Counted from the stretch's first letter, positions 1 through 8,667 are shown. The stretch: DNA of 64,000 nt from Blastopirellula retiformator (GCF_007859755.1 NZ_SJPF01000004.1:966506-1030505); one strand, 5' to 3'. The notes: generated by a model not told the origin, from the letters alone. A program made the numbers and translations.

Positions 1-36
1 TTCGCCCTGGCGGTTTACGCCGAAGAGAATTGGTAA
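1..36 (+). CDS. C-terminal end of an unidentified gene (partial)
   Basis: Reading from base 1, an open frame runs FALAVYAEENW and stops at TAA, 7 nt before the next start. Too little is visible to assign a function. The tight spacing to an MfnE-like kinase suggests a shared operon. In methanopterin-using Planctomycetes such kinases lie beside a hydantoinase/sugar-kinase-like C1-transfer protein, but that identity is only a guess here. Confidence 0.4.
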   Translation, partial: FALAVYAEENW

Positions 37-43
37 CGCCGCA

Positions 44-655
44 ATGAACCTGCGGGTGGTGAAACTGGGGGGGAGTCTGTTTGACTTGCCCGACCTGGGG
101 CGTCGGCTCAATCTGTGGCTATCGCAGCAGCCGCCGAAGCCGACGGTGCTGATCGCCGGCGGCGGGATGTTCACCGATGGGGTACGCAAGTTTGATTGTT
201 GGCACCAGCTCGACTCGATCGATTCTCATCGTCTGGCGATGCATAGCATGTCGCTTTCGGCTTACGCTCTTTCGCTCCTTATGCCGAACGCCGCGTTCGT
301 CAGCGGGTTTGACGCTGTCCGGTCTAAGTTGGCGATAGTAGCCAGTGACGAGTGCTCTTCGACTTACGTTGGCGTCTGGGATGCGATTGACTATTGGGTG
401 CGCAAGATCGAGCCGGGTCTGACGGAGGCGACGCTCGATTGGACATTAACCAGCGATTCGATCGCCGCGGTCTTGGCTCGTAAATGGCACGCCGATTCGT
501 TTGTCCTGGCGAAGTCACGCGATCAGCCTGCCAAGCCCAAATGGGAATGGTCCGGGGATGGAATTGTCGACGCCCAGTTCGCCAAACTGTCGGCAAGTTT
601 AGACGTTAGCTGGGTAAACCTGCGAGCGCCGGAATACGACGACCACCGCGCATGA
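44..655 (+). CDS. Amino acid kinase family protein, MfnE-like (methanopterin-linked C1 pathway)
   Basis: 203 residues with an amino-acid-kinase fold. The N-terminus has a phosphate-binding VKLGGSL motif (residues 7-13), then a glycine-rich IAGGGMF (about 37-43), and a late LTSDSIAAVLA segment typical of the nucleotide-binding half. The length fits the small archaeal-type kinases (COG2054, MfnE), which phosphorylate an aminomethylfuran intermediate of methanofuran/methanopterin cofactor synthesis. Planctomycetes carry such genes among their tetrahydromethanopterin C1-transfer genes. The frame is open upstream to the window edge, but the start at 44 places the kinase motif at the usual distance. 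A strong terminator follows directly. The kinase fold is fairly secure; the exact substrate is inferred from family knowledge. Confidence 0.72.
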   Translation: MNLRVVKLGGSLFDLPDLGRRLNLWLSQQPPKPTVLIAGGGMFTDGVRKFDCWHQLDSIDSHRLAMHSMSLSAYALSLLMPNAAFVSGFDAVRSKLAIVASDECSSTYVGVWDAIDYWVRKIEPGLTEATLDWTLTSDSIAAVLARKWHADSFVLAKSRDQPAKPKWEWSGDGIVDAQFAKLSASLDVSWVNLRAPEYDDHRA

Positions 656-686
656 AAAAAGGCCGCGTCTGCACGCGGCCTTTTTC
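655..686. terminator. Bidirectional rho-independent terminator
   Basis: Perfect 8-bp stem GGCCGCGT / ACGCGGCC (661-668 with 673-680) with a 4-nt loop, flanked by six A residues on the left and five T residues on the right. It therefore works in both directions and separates the kinase gene from the convergent DUF1598 gene. Confidence 0.85.
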
Positions 687-711
687 GTAAGTCGTTTCGC
701 AGCGACCTGCG

Positions 712-2070
712 TTAGTTCCACCACCAGGTGGCGCCGCCGGTCTTGGCGTTTTGCTCACGCAGCGGCTGCATGGTGGCGACCGCTTCGTTGTTGTCGGCGA
801 CCGCCCACGAGTTGATGTCGACGCCGCCCGAGACAGTGATGACCCAGTTGCGACCCTTTTTCAGGGCACTGACGATGCTGGGGACGTTCTTGGGAGCGTA
901 GTACTCTTGCTGCGTCATCGAGTTGGTCGATTCGCCCATCATCGGCAGTTCGAGGTCGGCCTTTTTCAGCATGTTCTCTTTCGAGATCAACGCGGCGACG
1001 ACGCACATGTCCATGATGTTGCGGAGTTCGCCGAAGATCTTGTCTTCGCCCGACAGCTCTTCGTACTGAGTGGTCATCAGGTCAGCCCACTTCTTGGCGA
1101 CGGCGCCTTCCTTACCGGTCTGCACGACCTTGCCGTCTTCGGTGATGATTTCGTCTTCGGTCATCGCTTTGACGCCCGGGCCACGCAGATGCCAAGCCAG
1201 ACCGTCTTCGCTCTTGGCGAGCGGCTCGTAGTTGCAGGCCAACCACCAACGGGGAGCGGCATTGGCTTGCAACGCGCCAACCGAGGCGATGTCGACAAAG
1301 CTCGGCAGACCGCGGACGCCTGACTTGTCGTGACCCATGGCGATCCGCTTCATGCGATAGTCGGCGCCGACCAACACGCGAGCGAAGTGGCTGGTTTGCG
1401 GCACGCCGTGGACGGTGACGTCCTGCATGCCCATCGCGGCTTCAATTCCCCGGACCGCTTGCGGCGAGAACTGGCGGACGTTCTTCATGTATTGTTGGAA
1501 GTTGACGCGGCCCTGTTGGGTCGGGTCAATCGAGCAGGTGATGCCGCCGGTGCGAGCGTTTTCGACCGTCTGCAGCGCGACGACCAGATCTTCCAGCAGC
1601 AACACCGGGCGACCGGTAGTGACGCCGACGACGGTGCCGTACTCGTCGACGGTCCAGCCTTCGCCCGGTCCGGCCAGGACGATGTCGTTCTCTTCGGGAT
1701 AGACGAAGACATACTCAATTCGCTGCAATCCGGCGAGGTATTTCACTTCGTCGGGCAAAACGCCTAAATTATTCTCTTGAGCGTCTTTGATGGCCGCATT
1801 CAGTCCGCGGAGCGAAACCTTTCGCATCGGGACAGGAGCGTTCAGTTCGCCGGGAGCCTTCTCCAGCGCTTTCATCATCTCGGCTCGCAGCATCCGCTGC
1901 GAATCGACGCTAGCGAGACTGACAACCCCTTGGGCGTCAATCGAAATACCGCCGACCGAGTTCGAGCGGAAGGTCTGATGCCCTGCGAATGTGGTCGTCG
2001 GCAAGGTCAACGCCGCAACGACGAGCAATAGCAGAGACTTAGTGGAAAAGTGGCTCACGGTCCGAATCAT
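712..2070 (-). CDS. Secreted DUF1598-type protein
   Basis: 452 residues beginning with a signal peptide (hydrophobic LLLLVVAALTLP around residues 13-24, cleavage probably after TTFAG). The body matches what I recognise as the planctomycete-specific DUF1598 family: a region with VKYLAGLQRIEYVFVYPEE (about 108-126), then an EGWTVDEYGTVVG segment, a conserved central domain with paired PQAVRGIEAAMG and a VGADYRMKRIAMG motif. No enzymatic residues are evident. It is exported, probably to the periplasm/paryphoplasm; function unknown. It is monocistronic, convergent with the kinase gene and divergent from the FHA regulator. Confidence 0.8.
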   Translation of the reverse strand: MIRTVSHFSTKSLLLLVVAALTLPTTTFAGHQTFRSNSVGGISIDAQGVVSLASVDSQRMLRAEMMKALEKAPGELNAPVPMRKVSLRGLNAAIKDAQENNLGVLPDEVKYLAGLQRIEYVFVYPEENDIVLAGPGEGWTVDEYGTVVGVTTGRPVLLLEDLVVALQTVENARTGGITCSIDPTQQGRVNFQQYMKNVRQFSPQAVRGIEAAMGMQDVTVHGVPQTSHFARVLVGADYRMKRIAMGHDKSGVRGLPSFVDIASVGALQANAAPRWWLACNYEPLAKSEDGLAWHLRGPGVKAMTEDEIITEDGKVVQTGKEGAVAKKWADLMTTQYEELSGEDKIFGELRNIMDMCVVAALISKENMLKKADLELPMMGESTNSMTQQEYYAPKNVPSIVSALKKGRNWVITVSGGVDINSWAVADNNEAVATMQPLREQNAKTGGATWWWN

Positions 2071-2456
2071 TGCGAAACTCCTGAGGGATGCTGGCGAAAA
2101 TGACGTGCACCCAAAGCGTCTGACTTGCGTATTGGTTCCGGGAGAAACCCCAGATAGGAAGCGGAAGAGCGTGTCGCCCGCAACGCCGTAAACAGCGTGA
2201 TGGCAAGAAACTACACAAACTTACGATAGTTCCGGTCTACCAAGTTTGCAAGAAAACGTCCACCAACTTGCCCAAGTTCTACGGATTTGAATTAATCGAA
2301 TCGAAATTACCGCCTCGTCCTTGGACGCGGATGTTACCTATAATTTAATATGCCAGTGCTTTCAGTGCCGACGGGGACCTCGTGAGAGGGCTTAAGTTTA
2401 ATATTGATAGCAGTTTACGACAAAAAGAACGACAAGGGACGCCGTTTTAAACGCTA
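2071..2456. other. Divergent intergenic region, 386 bp
   Basis: AT-richer than its surroundings. It holds the possible minus-strand promoter at 2223-2251 and a perfect TATAAT hexamer on the plus strand at 2339-2344, which lacks a well-spaced -35 box. No RNA gene or repeat is recognised. Confidence 0.5.
2223..2251 (-). promoter_or_regulatory. Possible sigma70-type promoter for the DUF1598 gene
   Basis: Read on the minus strand: -35 TTGCAA, 17-bp spacer, -10 TATCGT, about 150 nt upstream of the start codon. Each box matches 4 of 6 consensus bases, so this is suggestive only. Confidence 0.3.
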
Positions 2457-4487
2457 ATGGTCGCCTTTCTAATTATCCGAGAAGGTTCCAATTGGACCGA
2501 TGTTTTCCGGCTTGTACCGGGGCACACCGTCACAATTGGGCGTGCGCCGACCAACCAAATTGTGATCAAGGATGATCGTTGCAGCCGCTATCACGCCGAA
2601 ATCTTCCTCTCCGAGGGGGAATGGATCCTGCGGGATCTTGATTCCCGCAACGGAACCGTCGTTGGCGAGAACCCCATTCGTGGGGATTGGAAGCTCGATT
2701 TTGGCCAGGTCATCCGAATCGCCAGCATGCAATTGGCGTTCGTCGAAGACCTCAACACCGCCTTCCCCGACCATTCCGGCAGCAGCTCGCACCTGTTCAA
2801 CGACATGCCGGAGAGCGATCCTTCGATCTTTCAGACGCTCGACGAAGAGCATGTTCTGGACATCGTCGAACCGACCACGATCACCCATCGCCGCGGCGAA
2901 ACGAAGTTTCTGAAGGCCGAGTCCAACAAGAGCGTCGACGCCTCGACGATTCCGAAGGTTGGCAAAGCGGCGACATTGCTTTGCAAGTTGGCCTTTGATC
3001 TGGCCAACCAGACCGACATTACCGCCGTCGCCAACTTGGCGCTGGAAGGGTTGTTCGAGTGCACCAGCATCAACGCCGGCGCGTTGCTGCTGTTGCCTCG
3101 CAATCATCGCGGGATCGCCACCGAAAAAGACCTGGAACTGATCGCCTCGCGGGCTGACAAAGGTCCGTCGTATCATCGCGTCTCGCGGTTTCTCGCCAAC
3201 ACCGTGCTTCGCGAAGGAGAAGCGGTGCTGGCTCGCAATGTGATGGATGACAGCCGGTTCGGCATTCGCGACAGCAAGGGAGATATCCACGCGACCAGCG
3301 TGCTGTGCGCTCCGATTCGCCAAGATGGCCGCACGATTGGCGTGGTCCATCTCTATTCGACCGACGCCGGCCGAATACCGGATCCGGATGATCTCGAATT
3401 CACCTTGGCGGTCGCCGACAACGTGGCGCTGGCGCTGAAGAATCTTGGCCGGCAATTGGAGCTGACCGAGACGATCTCGCAAACGCAGGTCGAGATCGAC
3501 GAGCTGCGCAAGAAGCTGGGCGCCGAAAGTCAGATTGTTGGCCGCAGTCCGCTGATCATGTCGCTGCAACAACAGATTGCCCGGGCGGCGCCAAGTCGCG
3601 CAACGGTACTGATCTGCGGCGAAAGCGGCGTCGGTAAAGAACTGGTCGGCCGCGCGGTTCATTACGCCAGTCCGCGGAAAAAGGGACCATTCGTCTGCTT
3701 GAACTGCGCCGCTCTATCCGAATCGTTGCTCGAGAGCGAATTGTTCGGCCACGAGCGCGGCGCGTTTACGGGCGCGACCGATCGCAAGATGGGCAAGTTC
3801 GAGGCGTCGCACAACGGCACGTTGATGTTGGACGAAGTCGGCGAAATGAGCGAGGCGATCCAGGCCAAGTTTCTCCGCGTGCTCGAAGGGCATCCGTTCG
3901 AACGCGTCGGCGGCAGCGAACCGGTACAAGTGGACGTACGCGTGATCGCCGCGACCAACCGCGATCTGGAGAAAGAAGTAGAGCGGGGACGTTTCCGCCG
4001 CGACCTTTACTTCCGGCTCCGCGTGGTAGAGATCATTGCACCGCCGCTCCGCAAACGTCCCGAAGATATCGTCGAACTAGCGAGCCACTTCCTCGAGAAA
4101 TACAACGCCGAGACCGGCCGCAAGTTGCTTGGTTTTACGCAGGCCGCCTACGAGCACATGAAACAGTATCGCTGGCCCGGCAACGTCCGCGAACTAAAGA
4201 ACGTGATCGAGCGGGCGGTCGTGTTGGCGCAGGGAGAACGGATCGACGTCGAAGACCTGGCCCTCTCGAACCTAGCCACGTCCGGCGATACCGCTGACAA
4301 TATCTCCCTCTCGGACGAATACGAACCGGCCTCGCTGGCCGAAGTCGAACGCCGGCACATTCAGCTGACGTTGGAGTCGACCGGTTGGAACAAGAGCCGG
4401 ACGGCCGGCATTCTCGGAATCGAACGATCGACGCTCGATCGCAAGATTCGCCGCTATCAATTGCGACCCAATACCGTGCAGCGATAA
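2457..4487 (+). CDS. Sigma54-dependent transcriptional activator with FHA and GAF sensor domains
   Basis: 676 residues. Order of domains: FHA (about 5-97; GR at 28-29, SRYH at 43-46, NG at 65-66), which binds phosphothreonine; GAF (about 175-330); a coiled linker (335-356); the AAA+ sigma54-interaction domain with Walker A GESGVGKE (388-395), the GAFTGA loop that contacts sigma54 (435-440) and Walker [10 protein letters not shown] (456-464); and a Fis-type helix-turn-helix at the end (about 635-670). There is no receiver domain, so the input is probably a phosphorylated partner, such as a Ser/Thr kinase substrate, read by the FHA domain, plus a small ligand or redox signal read by GAF. The architecture is clear; targets are unknown. 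Confidence 0.93.
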   Translation: MVAFLIIREGSNWTDVFRLVPGHTVTIGRAPTNQIVIKDDRCSRYHAEIFLSEGEWILRDLDSRNGTVVGENPIRGDWKLDFGQVIRIASMQLAFVEDLNTAFPDHSGSSSHLFNDMPESDPSIFQTLDEEHVLDIVEPTTITHRRGETKFLKAESNKSVDASTIPKVGKAATLLCKLAFDLANQTDITAVANLALEGLFECTSINAGALLLLPRNHRGIATEKDLELIASRADKGPSYHRVSRFLANTVLREGEAVLARNVMDDSRFGIRDSKGDIHATSVLCAPIRQDGRTIGVVHLYSTDAGRIPDPDDLEFTLAVADNVALALKNLGRQLELTETISQTQVEIDELRKKLGAESQIVGRSPLIMSLQQQIARAAPSRATVLICGESGVGKELVGRAVHYASPRKKGPFVCLNCAALSESLLESELFGHERGAFTGATDRKMGKFEASHNGTLMLDEVGEMSEAIQAKFLRVLEGHPFERVGGSEPVQVDVRVIAATNRDLEKEVERGRFRRDLYFRLRVVEIIAPPLRKRPEDIVELASHFLEKYNAETGRKLLGFTQAAYEHMKQYRWPGNVRELKNVIERAVVLAQGERIDVEDLALSNLATSGDTADNISLSDEYEPASLAEVERRHIQLTLESTGWNKSRTAGILGIERSTLDRKIRRYQLRPNTVQR

Positions 4488-4760
4488 GCAGCGGCGCTGC
4501 GTCCCTGACGGCGGTAAGCGGTAAATCGCAACGCGTCGGCTTAAACCGCTTGGTCGGCTGATAGAGGCAGTTGCGTTCCGGTTGTACCGGTTAGGCAGGT
4601 TCGTCGCGTTGGTGAGGCGGCAACGTTTCAAAAAAGAGACGCGGAACGTTATTTCTCGCGAATGGCGCAAAATTGTGGCGAATAATTTCTCTGGAATCGG
4701 GCGACTACGCTGGTCGCCCTTGGGTGACATACCAATGGACCACGATAGCGGCGAACCATT

Positions 4761-5288
4761 ATGGCGACAGCGGAAATTATGACCTCGTCCGGCTTCACTT
4801 GTACCGATCCGGTTTTGACGCAAGCGGTTGTCGATTCGGTCGGCGCAGCACTGACGATGTGCGACACAACCGCCCGTTGCGTCGGCGTCGCCGCGGTGCC
4901 GATGGGTGAAAAAGGACTGGTCACCGGCATCATCGGCGTCCACGGAAAGGTCTCCGGCTTTATCACGATCAACATGTCAGAGCGCATGGTCATCAAAGCG
5001 GTCGAAGGACTGTTGCAGGACGAGTTTGGCAGGCTGACTTCGCAAGTGGTCGACGGCGCCGGCGAAATCACCAACATCATCTGCGGCGGCATTAAGTCGA
5101 AGCTGGCCAAGACGGTTTGGGCGTTCCAGGGAATCACGGTGCCGTCGGTGATCGTCGGCGAAGGTTACCAAATGGCGTTCGCCCGCGGGCTCGAGTTCGT
5201 CAGCGCCACGTTTGAACACAACGACCCCGACGCGGTGATGCTGGAAGATCGCCTGATGAGCGTCAGCATGTCGTTCTTGCGTCTGTAA
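4761..5288 (+). CDS. CheX/CheC-like phosphatase-fold protein
   Basis: 175 residues resembling the CheX family of CheY-P phosphatases. The conserved helix is seen at about residues 94-112, with the E-x2-N pair in GEITNIICGG that hydrolyses phospho-aspartate in CheX. The domain boundaries and length fit. No chemotaxis genes are near, so it may act on another response regulator. It follows the sigma54 activator gene on the same strand after 273 nt and may be independently transcribed. The family call is good; the partner is unknown. Confidence 0.72.
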   Translation: MATAEIMTSSGFTCTDPVLTQAVVDSVGAALTMCDTTARCVGVAAVPMGEKGLVTGIIGVHGKVSGFITINMSERMVIKAVEGLLQDEFGRLTSQVVDGAGEITNIICGGIKSKLAKTVWAFQGITVPSVIVGEGYQMAFARGLEFVSATFEHNDPDAVMLEDRLMSVSMSFLRL

Positions 5289-5307
5289 ATTCGGCAACGC
5301 TTTCCCA

Positions 5308-5482
5308 CCTGGGTTAGCCGCGAAGAGCTACGCTTTGAGCCTGGCGAGGTTGGAAAATGCCACGATGGCATTTTTCAACAGGCAGCTAGATCAAACGACC
5401 AGTATTCCGCCGGCAATATTCCAACTGCGGCGTGATGCTTCCTGCCGACTTTGTCGGCCGCGAAAGCGGAGCTTTCGCGGCT
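5308..5482. repeat. Mosaic of repeat elements A and C between convergent genes
   Basis: 5316-5385 is the reverse complement of the left half of element A (full copies at 8101 and 43707), ending at a CTAG tetranucleotide (5386-5389). 5433-5482 matches the right end of element C, including hairpin CCGCGAAAGC / GCTTTCGCGG. The left edge CCTGGGTTAGCC (5308-5319) resembles an inverted C end. It is best read as a rearranged or recombined composite. Confidence 0.7.
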
Positions 5483-5500
5483 AGACTTGTTGAGGTTGGC

Positions 5501-6178
5501 CTACTTCTGATCGTGCCGACGATATTGTTTCGCCAGTTCTTCGATGGGGACTCCGCGACGATATGCTGCGATCAGACGCCAGTTGAGCAGCGTTTGCCGC
5601 ACCACTCCCCGCTGTTGCCAGCGGCGAGCCGATGTGTAGACCGGGCCTCTTAAGAGCGTTGGCCAGTGTCGCCGCTTCAAGGTTTGCGACAACAGGTAGT
5701 CTTCTAAGAATGGCACTTCGGCAAAGCGACCGGCGGCCTCAAACGTGTCGCGACGGACGGCGATCGCTTGATCACCGTAGGGCATGCCAAGCCAACGGAC
5801 GCGGAGATCATTGCCCCGTTCGACCAGGCGATAGATCAGCGGCGTTGCGTCAATCTTCTGGCGAAACGCGCCGAACGTGAAACGGCAATCCAGCTCGCGG
5901 ATCTGGGGGATGCATCTGAGCGAAAGCCGGCAATCGGCATGCAAGAACAGCAAAACGTCGCCACTGGATGCGGCGACGCCTGCGTTTTGTTGAATCGCGC
6001 GCCCTGGGAGAGAGGTGACGACGCTGGCTCCGGAAGAGGTCGCTAAGCGAACCGTGTCATCGGCGCTTCCGCCGTCAGCAACGAGGATCTCGTCGGCGCC
6101 GGCTTGCTGGGCGGAGTCAATCGCGGCTCGAATGTTGGCTTGTTCGTTCAAAGCCGCGATGATGACGGAAACGCGCAT
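5501..6178 (-). CDS. Family 2 glycosyltransferase (TIGR04283-like)
   Basis: 225 residues with the GT-A fold: SVIIAALNEQANI at the N-terminus, DEILVADGGSADDT (about 30-43) binding the nucleotide, and a DXD-like LFLHADCRL (about 77-85). The short length and the ending match the glycosyltransferase subfamily recorded as TIGR04283, often found with radical-SAM/selenodomain proteins and linked to arsenosugar synthesis. None of those partners is visible here. The gene is convergent with the CheX-like gene and precedes no obvious operon partner, although the thioredoxin-fold gene lies just upstream on the same strand. The sugar substrate is unknown. Confidence 0.82.
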   Translation of the reverse strand: MRVSVIIAALNEQANIRAAIDSAQQAGADEILVADGGSADDTVRLATSSGASVVTSLPGRAIQQNAGVAASSGDVLLFLHADCRLSLRCIPQIRELDCRFTFGAFRQKIDATPLIYRLVERGNDLRVRWLGMPYGDQAIAVRRDTFEAAGRFAEVPFLEDYLLSQTLKRRHWPTLLRGPVYTSARRWQQRGVVRQTLLNWRLIAAYRRGVPIEELAKQYRRHDQK

Positions 6179-6199
6179 TACGCGTTTCTTTCGTTTCGC

Positions 6200-6652
6200 C
6201 TACTCGGCGGCTTCGACGTGCGAAGCGGTCACGACCGATTGCTCGGCAGATTCGGCCTGGAGAGCGGCCTGTTGCTCGACGGCGCGATCGACCAAGGTCG
6301 TCACTGTCATTTCCGACTGGGCGCCAATCAACAGCTTGCGACGCCAGCCGGTGCTGGTCTTGCGGTACAGAATCAGCTGCGGAATCGATCCGCCTTGCAT
6401 CAGCTTGCCGGCCAGACCCGATTGCGAGTCGGCGTCAACTTCGGCGTAGGCGACTTCCGAGAGCTTGCCCTTGCGAAGCAGCGACGGCATGACCGAACGC
6501 TTCATCGTCACGCAGCCAGGGCACCAGTTGGTTCCAACGAGGATCAGAAGGGGCTTGCCCGATTCGTCCGCCGACTTGAAAGCAGCGTTGTAGTCATGTT
6601 TGCCACCAGCCATGGTGGCCTGCAAAAGAACGGCGAGAACGACGCCATGCAT
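6200..6652 (-). CDS. Thioredoxin-fold protein, probably exported
   Basis: 150 residues. A short hydrophobic N-terminus (MHGVVLAVLLQATMAG) may be a signal peptide. The thioredoxin-like core follows with the redox pair in NWCPGC (Cys 44 and Cys 47), and a cis-proline segment GGSIPQLILYR at about 88-98. The C-terminal 25 residues are Ala/Gln/Glu-rich and outside the fold. The likely role is thiol-disulfide exchange in the periplasm. It lies 21 nt upstream of the glycosyltransferase gene on the same strand and may be cotranscribed with it. Confidence 0.82.
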   Translation of the reverse strand: MHGVVLAVLLQATMAGGKHDYNAAFKSADESGKPLLILVGTNWCPGCVTMKRSVMPSLLRKGKLSEVAYAEVDADSQSGLAGKLMQGGSIPQLILYRKTSTGWRRKLLIGAQSEMTVTTLVDRAVEQQAALQAESAEQSVVTASHVEAAE

Positions 6653-7046
6653 AGGAAAGTCCTTTGTGGGTGGTCCGCATGGCGCAACGGTATCGAGGCA
6701 GTGTACCGGCGGGGAGAAAAAGATGCTGCGAATCGCTTAACGTCGCCCAGGAGCGGTCGGTCAGAATCGGTAGCGAACGAACTATCTTTCCCATGCCCAA
6801 GGTAGGGGAAACCGTGCTGCGCTCCTGCGACAGGGGTTTGGGTCATCCAAAGTCACGATTAACGGGACAGTTTAACCAAGACTCTACAACCTGCAAGGAC
6901 TTCCTTACCCCACTCTTTAGAAAAAAGTGCGTATTTCCCGTATTCGCACTTTTGGGGTGCTGCCACAGCGCAACCATTGCTTGGCTGCGCGAAATCGCTA
7001 TCCTTAAGCAGCGGAACATTTTAGTTTTATTCTTAACGGCCGATAC
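6653..7046. other. Divergent intergenic region, 394 bp
   Basis: No gene supported. It contains a hairpin AAAAGTGCG (6923-6931) pairing with CGCACTTTT (6945-6953) across a 13-nt loop, which would terminate transcription in either direction, and a weak plus-strand promoter-like pair TTGCTT (6977) / TATCCT (6999) upstream of the oxidoreductase gene. Confidence 0.5.
6923..6953. terminator. Hairpin, possible terminator or attenuator
   Basis: Nine perfectly paired bases ending in an A run on the left and a T run on the right, with a 13-nt loop. It lies about 95 nt upstream of the oxidoreductase start and may insulate it from read-through. Confidence 0.4.
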
Positions 7047-8054
7047 ATGCGTCTGCGAGTGGGTGTAATCGGGCTAGGGCCAGAATGGGATTCTCGTCAC
7101 CGCCCTGCTCTGCTGGCTCTTGGCGATCGATTTCATGTCGAATCGATTTGCGATGAAGTGTCGCTACGAGCAGAAAATGCCGCTCGCCAGATCGGCGCGC
7201 GGGCGGTTAACGGTTTCCGCAAGCTGGTCGCGGCGCCCGAAATCGAAGCAGTTTTAATGCTGGGACCGCAGTGGCATGGCGTCGAGCCTTTGATCGCCGC
7301 CTGCAACGAAGGAAAAGCCTTTTACTGCACCTCTATTCTGGAGATTGCAGGCGCCAACTCGGCGACCCTTCGCGACTCGGTCGATCAGGCCGGCATCGCC
7401 TTCATGGCCGAGTTTCCGCGACGTCATAGCCCAGCGACGATTCGTCTGAAAGAGCTGATCGCCACGCGATTGGGCGCCCCGCAGCTGATTTTCTGCCACG
7501 AGCGGATCCGCAAGCCCGAGAATGGCGCCGCCGATCGCTTTGGCCAGCGCCCCGTCAAACGGCACGTCGCCGAATTGGTCGATTGGTGCCGTTATGTCGT
7601 CGGTACCGAACCGCAATCGGTCTTCGGCGTGCAGCATCGCAAAGACGTCGATAACAATCTCGACTACGAGATGCTGAGCGTGGAGTTCGATTCGCCCGGC
7701 GGCGACGCTCCGGTCATCGCTCAAATCAGCGCCGGCAGTTACTTGCAACATCGCTGGCCCGAGGCGTCGTCGTTTCGACCTCCCGCCGCACTGCAGGTTT
7801 GCTGCGCCAATGGCGTCGCGTTTGTCGACCTCCCCTCGACGTTGATCTGGTTCGACGAGGCCGGGCGGCACATGGAGTCGCTCGATCACGAAAGACCCGT
7901 CGGCGAACAGATGCTCAGCCTCTTTCACCGCAGCGTCACCAGCTTGCTCCGCAACACCAGCTGTCTGAACGACGTCGACTGTGCGCTGCGAGTCATGCGG
8001 GCCGCCGACGAAAGCAACGAACTGCGGACCCGGGTAGCGATCGCCTCCGCCTAA
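7047..8054 (+). CDS. Gfo/Idh/MocA-family oxidoreductase-like protein lacking the EKP motif
   Basis: 335 residues. The N-terminal Rossmann fold begins RVGVIGLGPEW, with the usual second strand VESICDEV and the EAVLMLGPQWHG stretch where a cofactor-binding strand ends. The typical catalytic lysine motif (EKP, after GKHV) is replaced by GKAFYCTSILEIAG, so it may be non-catalytic or act differently. The C-terminal domain is plausible for the family (residues about 125-330). It is cytoplasmic with no signal peptide, stands alone, and is followed by two repeat elements. Confident on family, uncertain on activity. Confidence 0.78.
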   Translation: MRLRVGVIGLGPEWDSRHRPALLALGDRFHVESICDEVSLRAENAARQIGARAVNGFRKLVAAPEIEAVLMLGPQWHGVEPLIAACNEGKAFYCTSILEIAGANSATLRDSVDQAGIAFMAEFPRRHSPATIRLKELIATRLGAPQLIFCHERIRKPENGAADRFGQRPVKRHVAELVDWCRYVVGTEPQSVFGVQHRKDVDNNLDYEMLSVEFDSPGGDAPVIAQISAGSYLQHRWPEASSFRPPAALQVCCANGVAFVDLPSTLIWFDEAGRHMESLDHERPVGEQMLSLFHRSVTSLLRNTSCLNDVDCALRVMRAADESNELRTRVAIASA

Positions 8055-8100
8055 TGGGCACCATTGGGCAGGTCATTGGATCCGCTGCTCTCCCTTCTAG

Positions 8101-8249
8101 CTGCCTGTTGAAAAATGCCCTCGTGGCATTTTCCAACCTCGCCAGGCTCAGAGCATAGCTCTTCGCGGCTCGCAAAATAACGACTTCCGTCGCTATTTTG
8201 GGATCGCATCCCTGCGATCCAGCAGCCCGTTGAGAAAATCAACGGACTG
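8101..8249. mobile_element. Element A, full copy (149 bp, MITE-like)
   Basis: Flanked by identical CTAG on both sides (8097-8100 and 8250-8253). The ends are imperfect inverted repeats (CTGCCTGTTGA against CAGTCCGTTGA, 8 of 11). Inside is a series of hairpins: TTGAAAAATGCC with GGCATTTTCCAA, CAAAATA with TATTTTG, GGATCGCA with TGCGATCC, and CCGTTGA with TCAACGG. No coding capacity. The CTAG duplication fits the YTAR target of IS5-type elements. Confidence 0.75.
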
Positions 8250-8352
8250 CTAGCATCGCGAAAGGGGGATTCTCTCCCCGAAAAGTGCGGGCCGTTTTTT
8301 TCGCAAAAATTTGCTAACGAGTAACCCTTTTCTTTTTGGCGTTCGTAAACGC

Positions 8353-8513
8353 TAGAGCGGTTTTCTTCAATCTTTAGCGTTCTGGCTGGTTGCGGCCGCG
8401 CTGGTCGGCGTTGACCTGCATCGACGAATCTTGAGGATTCGCCTGCTTCGGTCGCCTTGACCAGCTTGCCTCGCTAACGCCAGAAACGCGACAGCTATCA
8501 GAAAAACGCTCTA
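8353..8513. mobile_element. Element B, full copy (161 bp, MITE-like)
   Basis: Terminal inverted repeats TAGAGCGGTTTTCT (8353-8366) and AGAAAAACGCTCTA (8500-8513) match at 13 of 14 positions. The outer TA on each side could be a TA target duplication, as for IS630/mariner-type elements. No open frame of note. A second copy lies at 43582-43895. Confidence 0.75.
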
Positions 8514-8667
8514 ACAATACATCTGGCGATTTTCGTCGTGGGCATTCTTGGGCCGAACCCACGACCGATTCAGCAAATTGCCGAACGTCTGAAAATCGCC
8601 ATCGCCAAAATCTGGTCAGCTCAAATCCTTCCCCGCTCAACTTCCGCTTTGTACGGATCTTTGGAAC

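Larger units (their letters stand above)
8055..8667. other. Intergenic region filled by two repeat elements
   Basis: Holds element A (8101-8249), element B (8353-8513) and a hairpin GTCGTGGG / CCCACGAC at about 8533-8563 before the opgD-like gene. Short open frames here read through the repeats and are not genes. Confidence 0.7.

Noticed and set aside
5316..5385. Considered as a plain transcription terminator
   Set aside because: It matches the larger element A seen at 8101 and 43707, so it is repeat-derived, though it may still act as a terminator.
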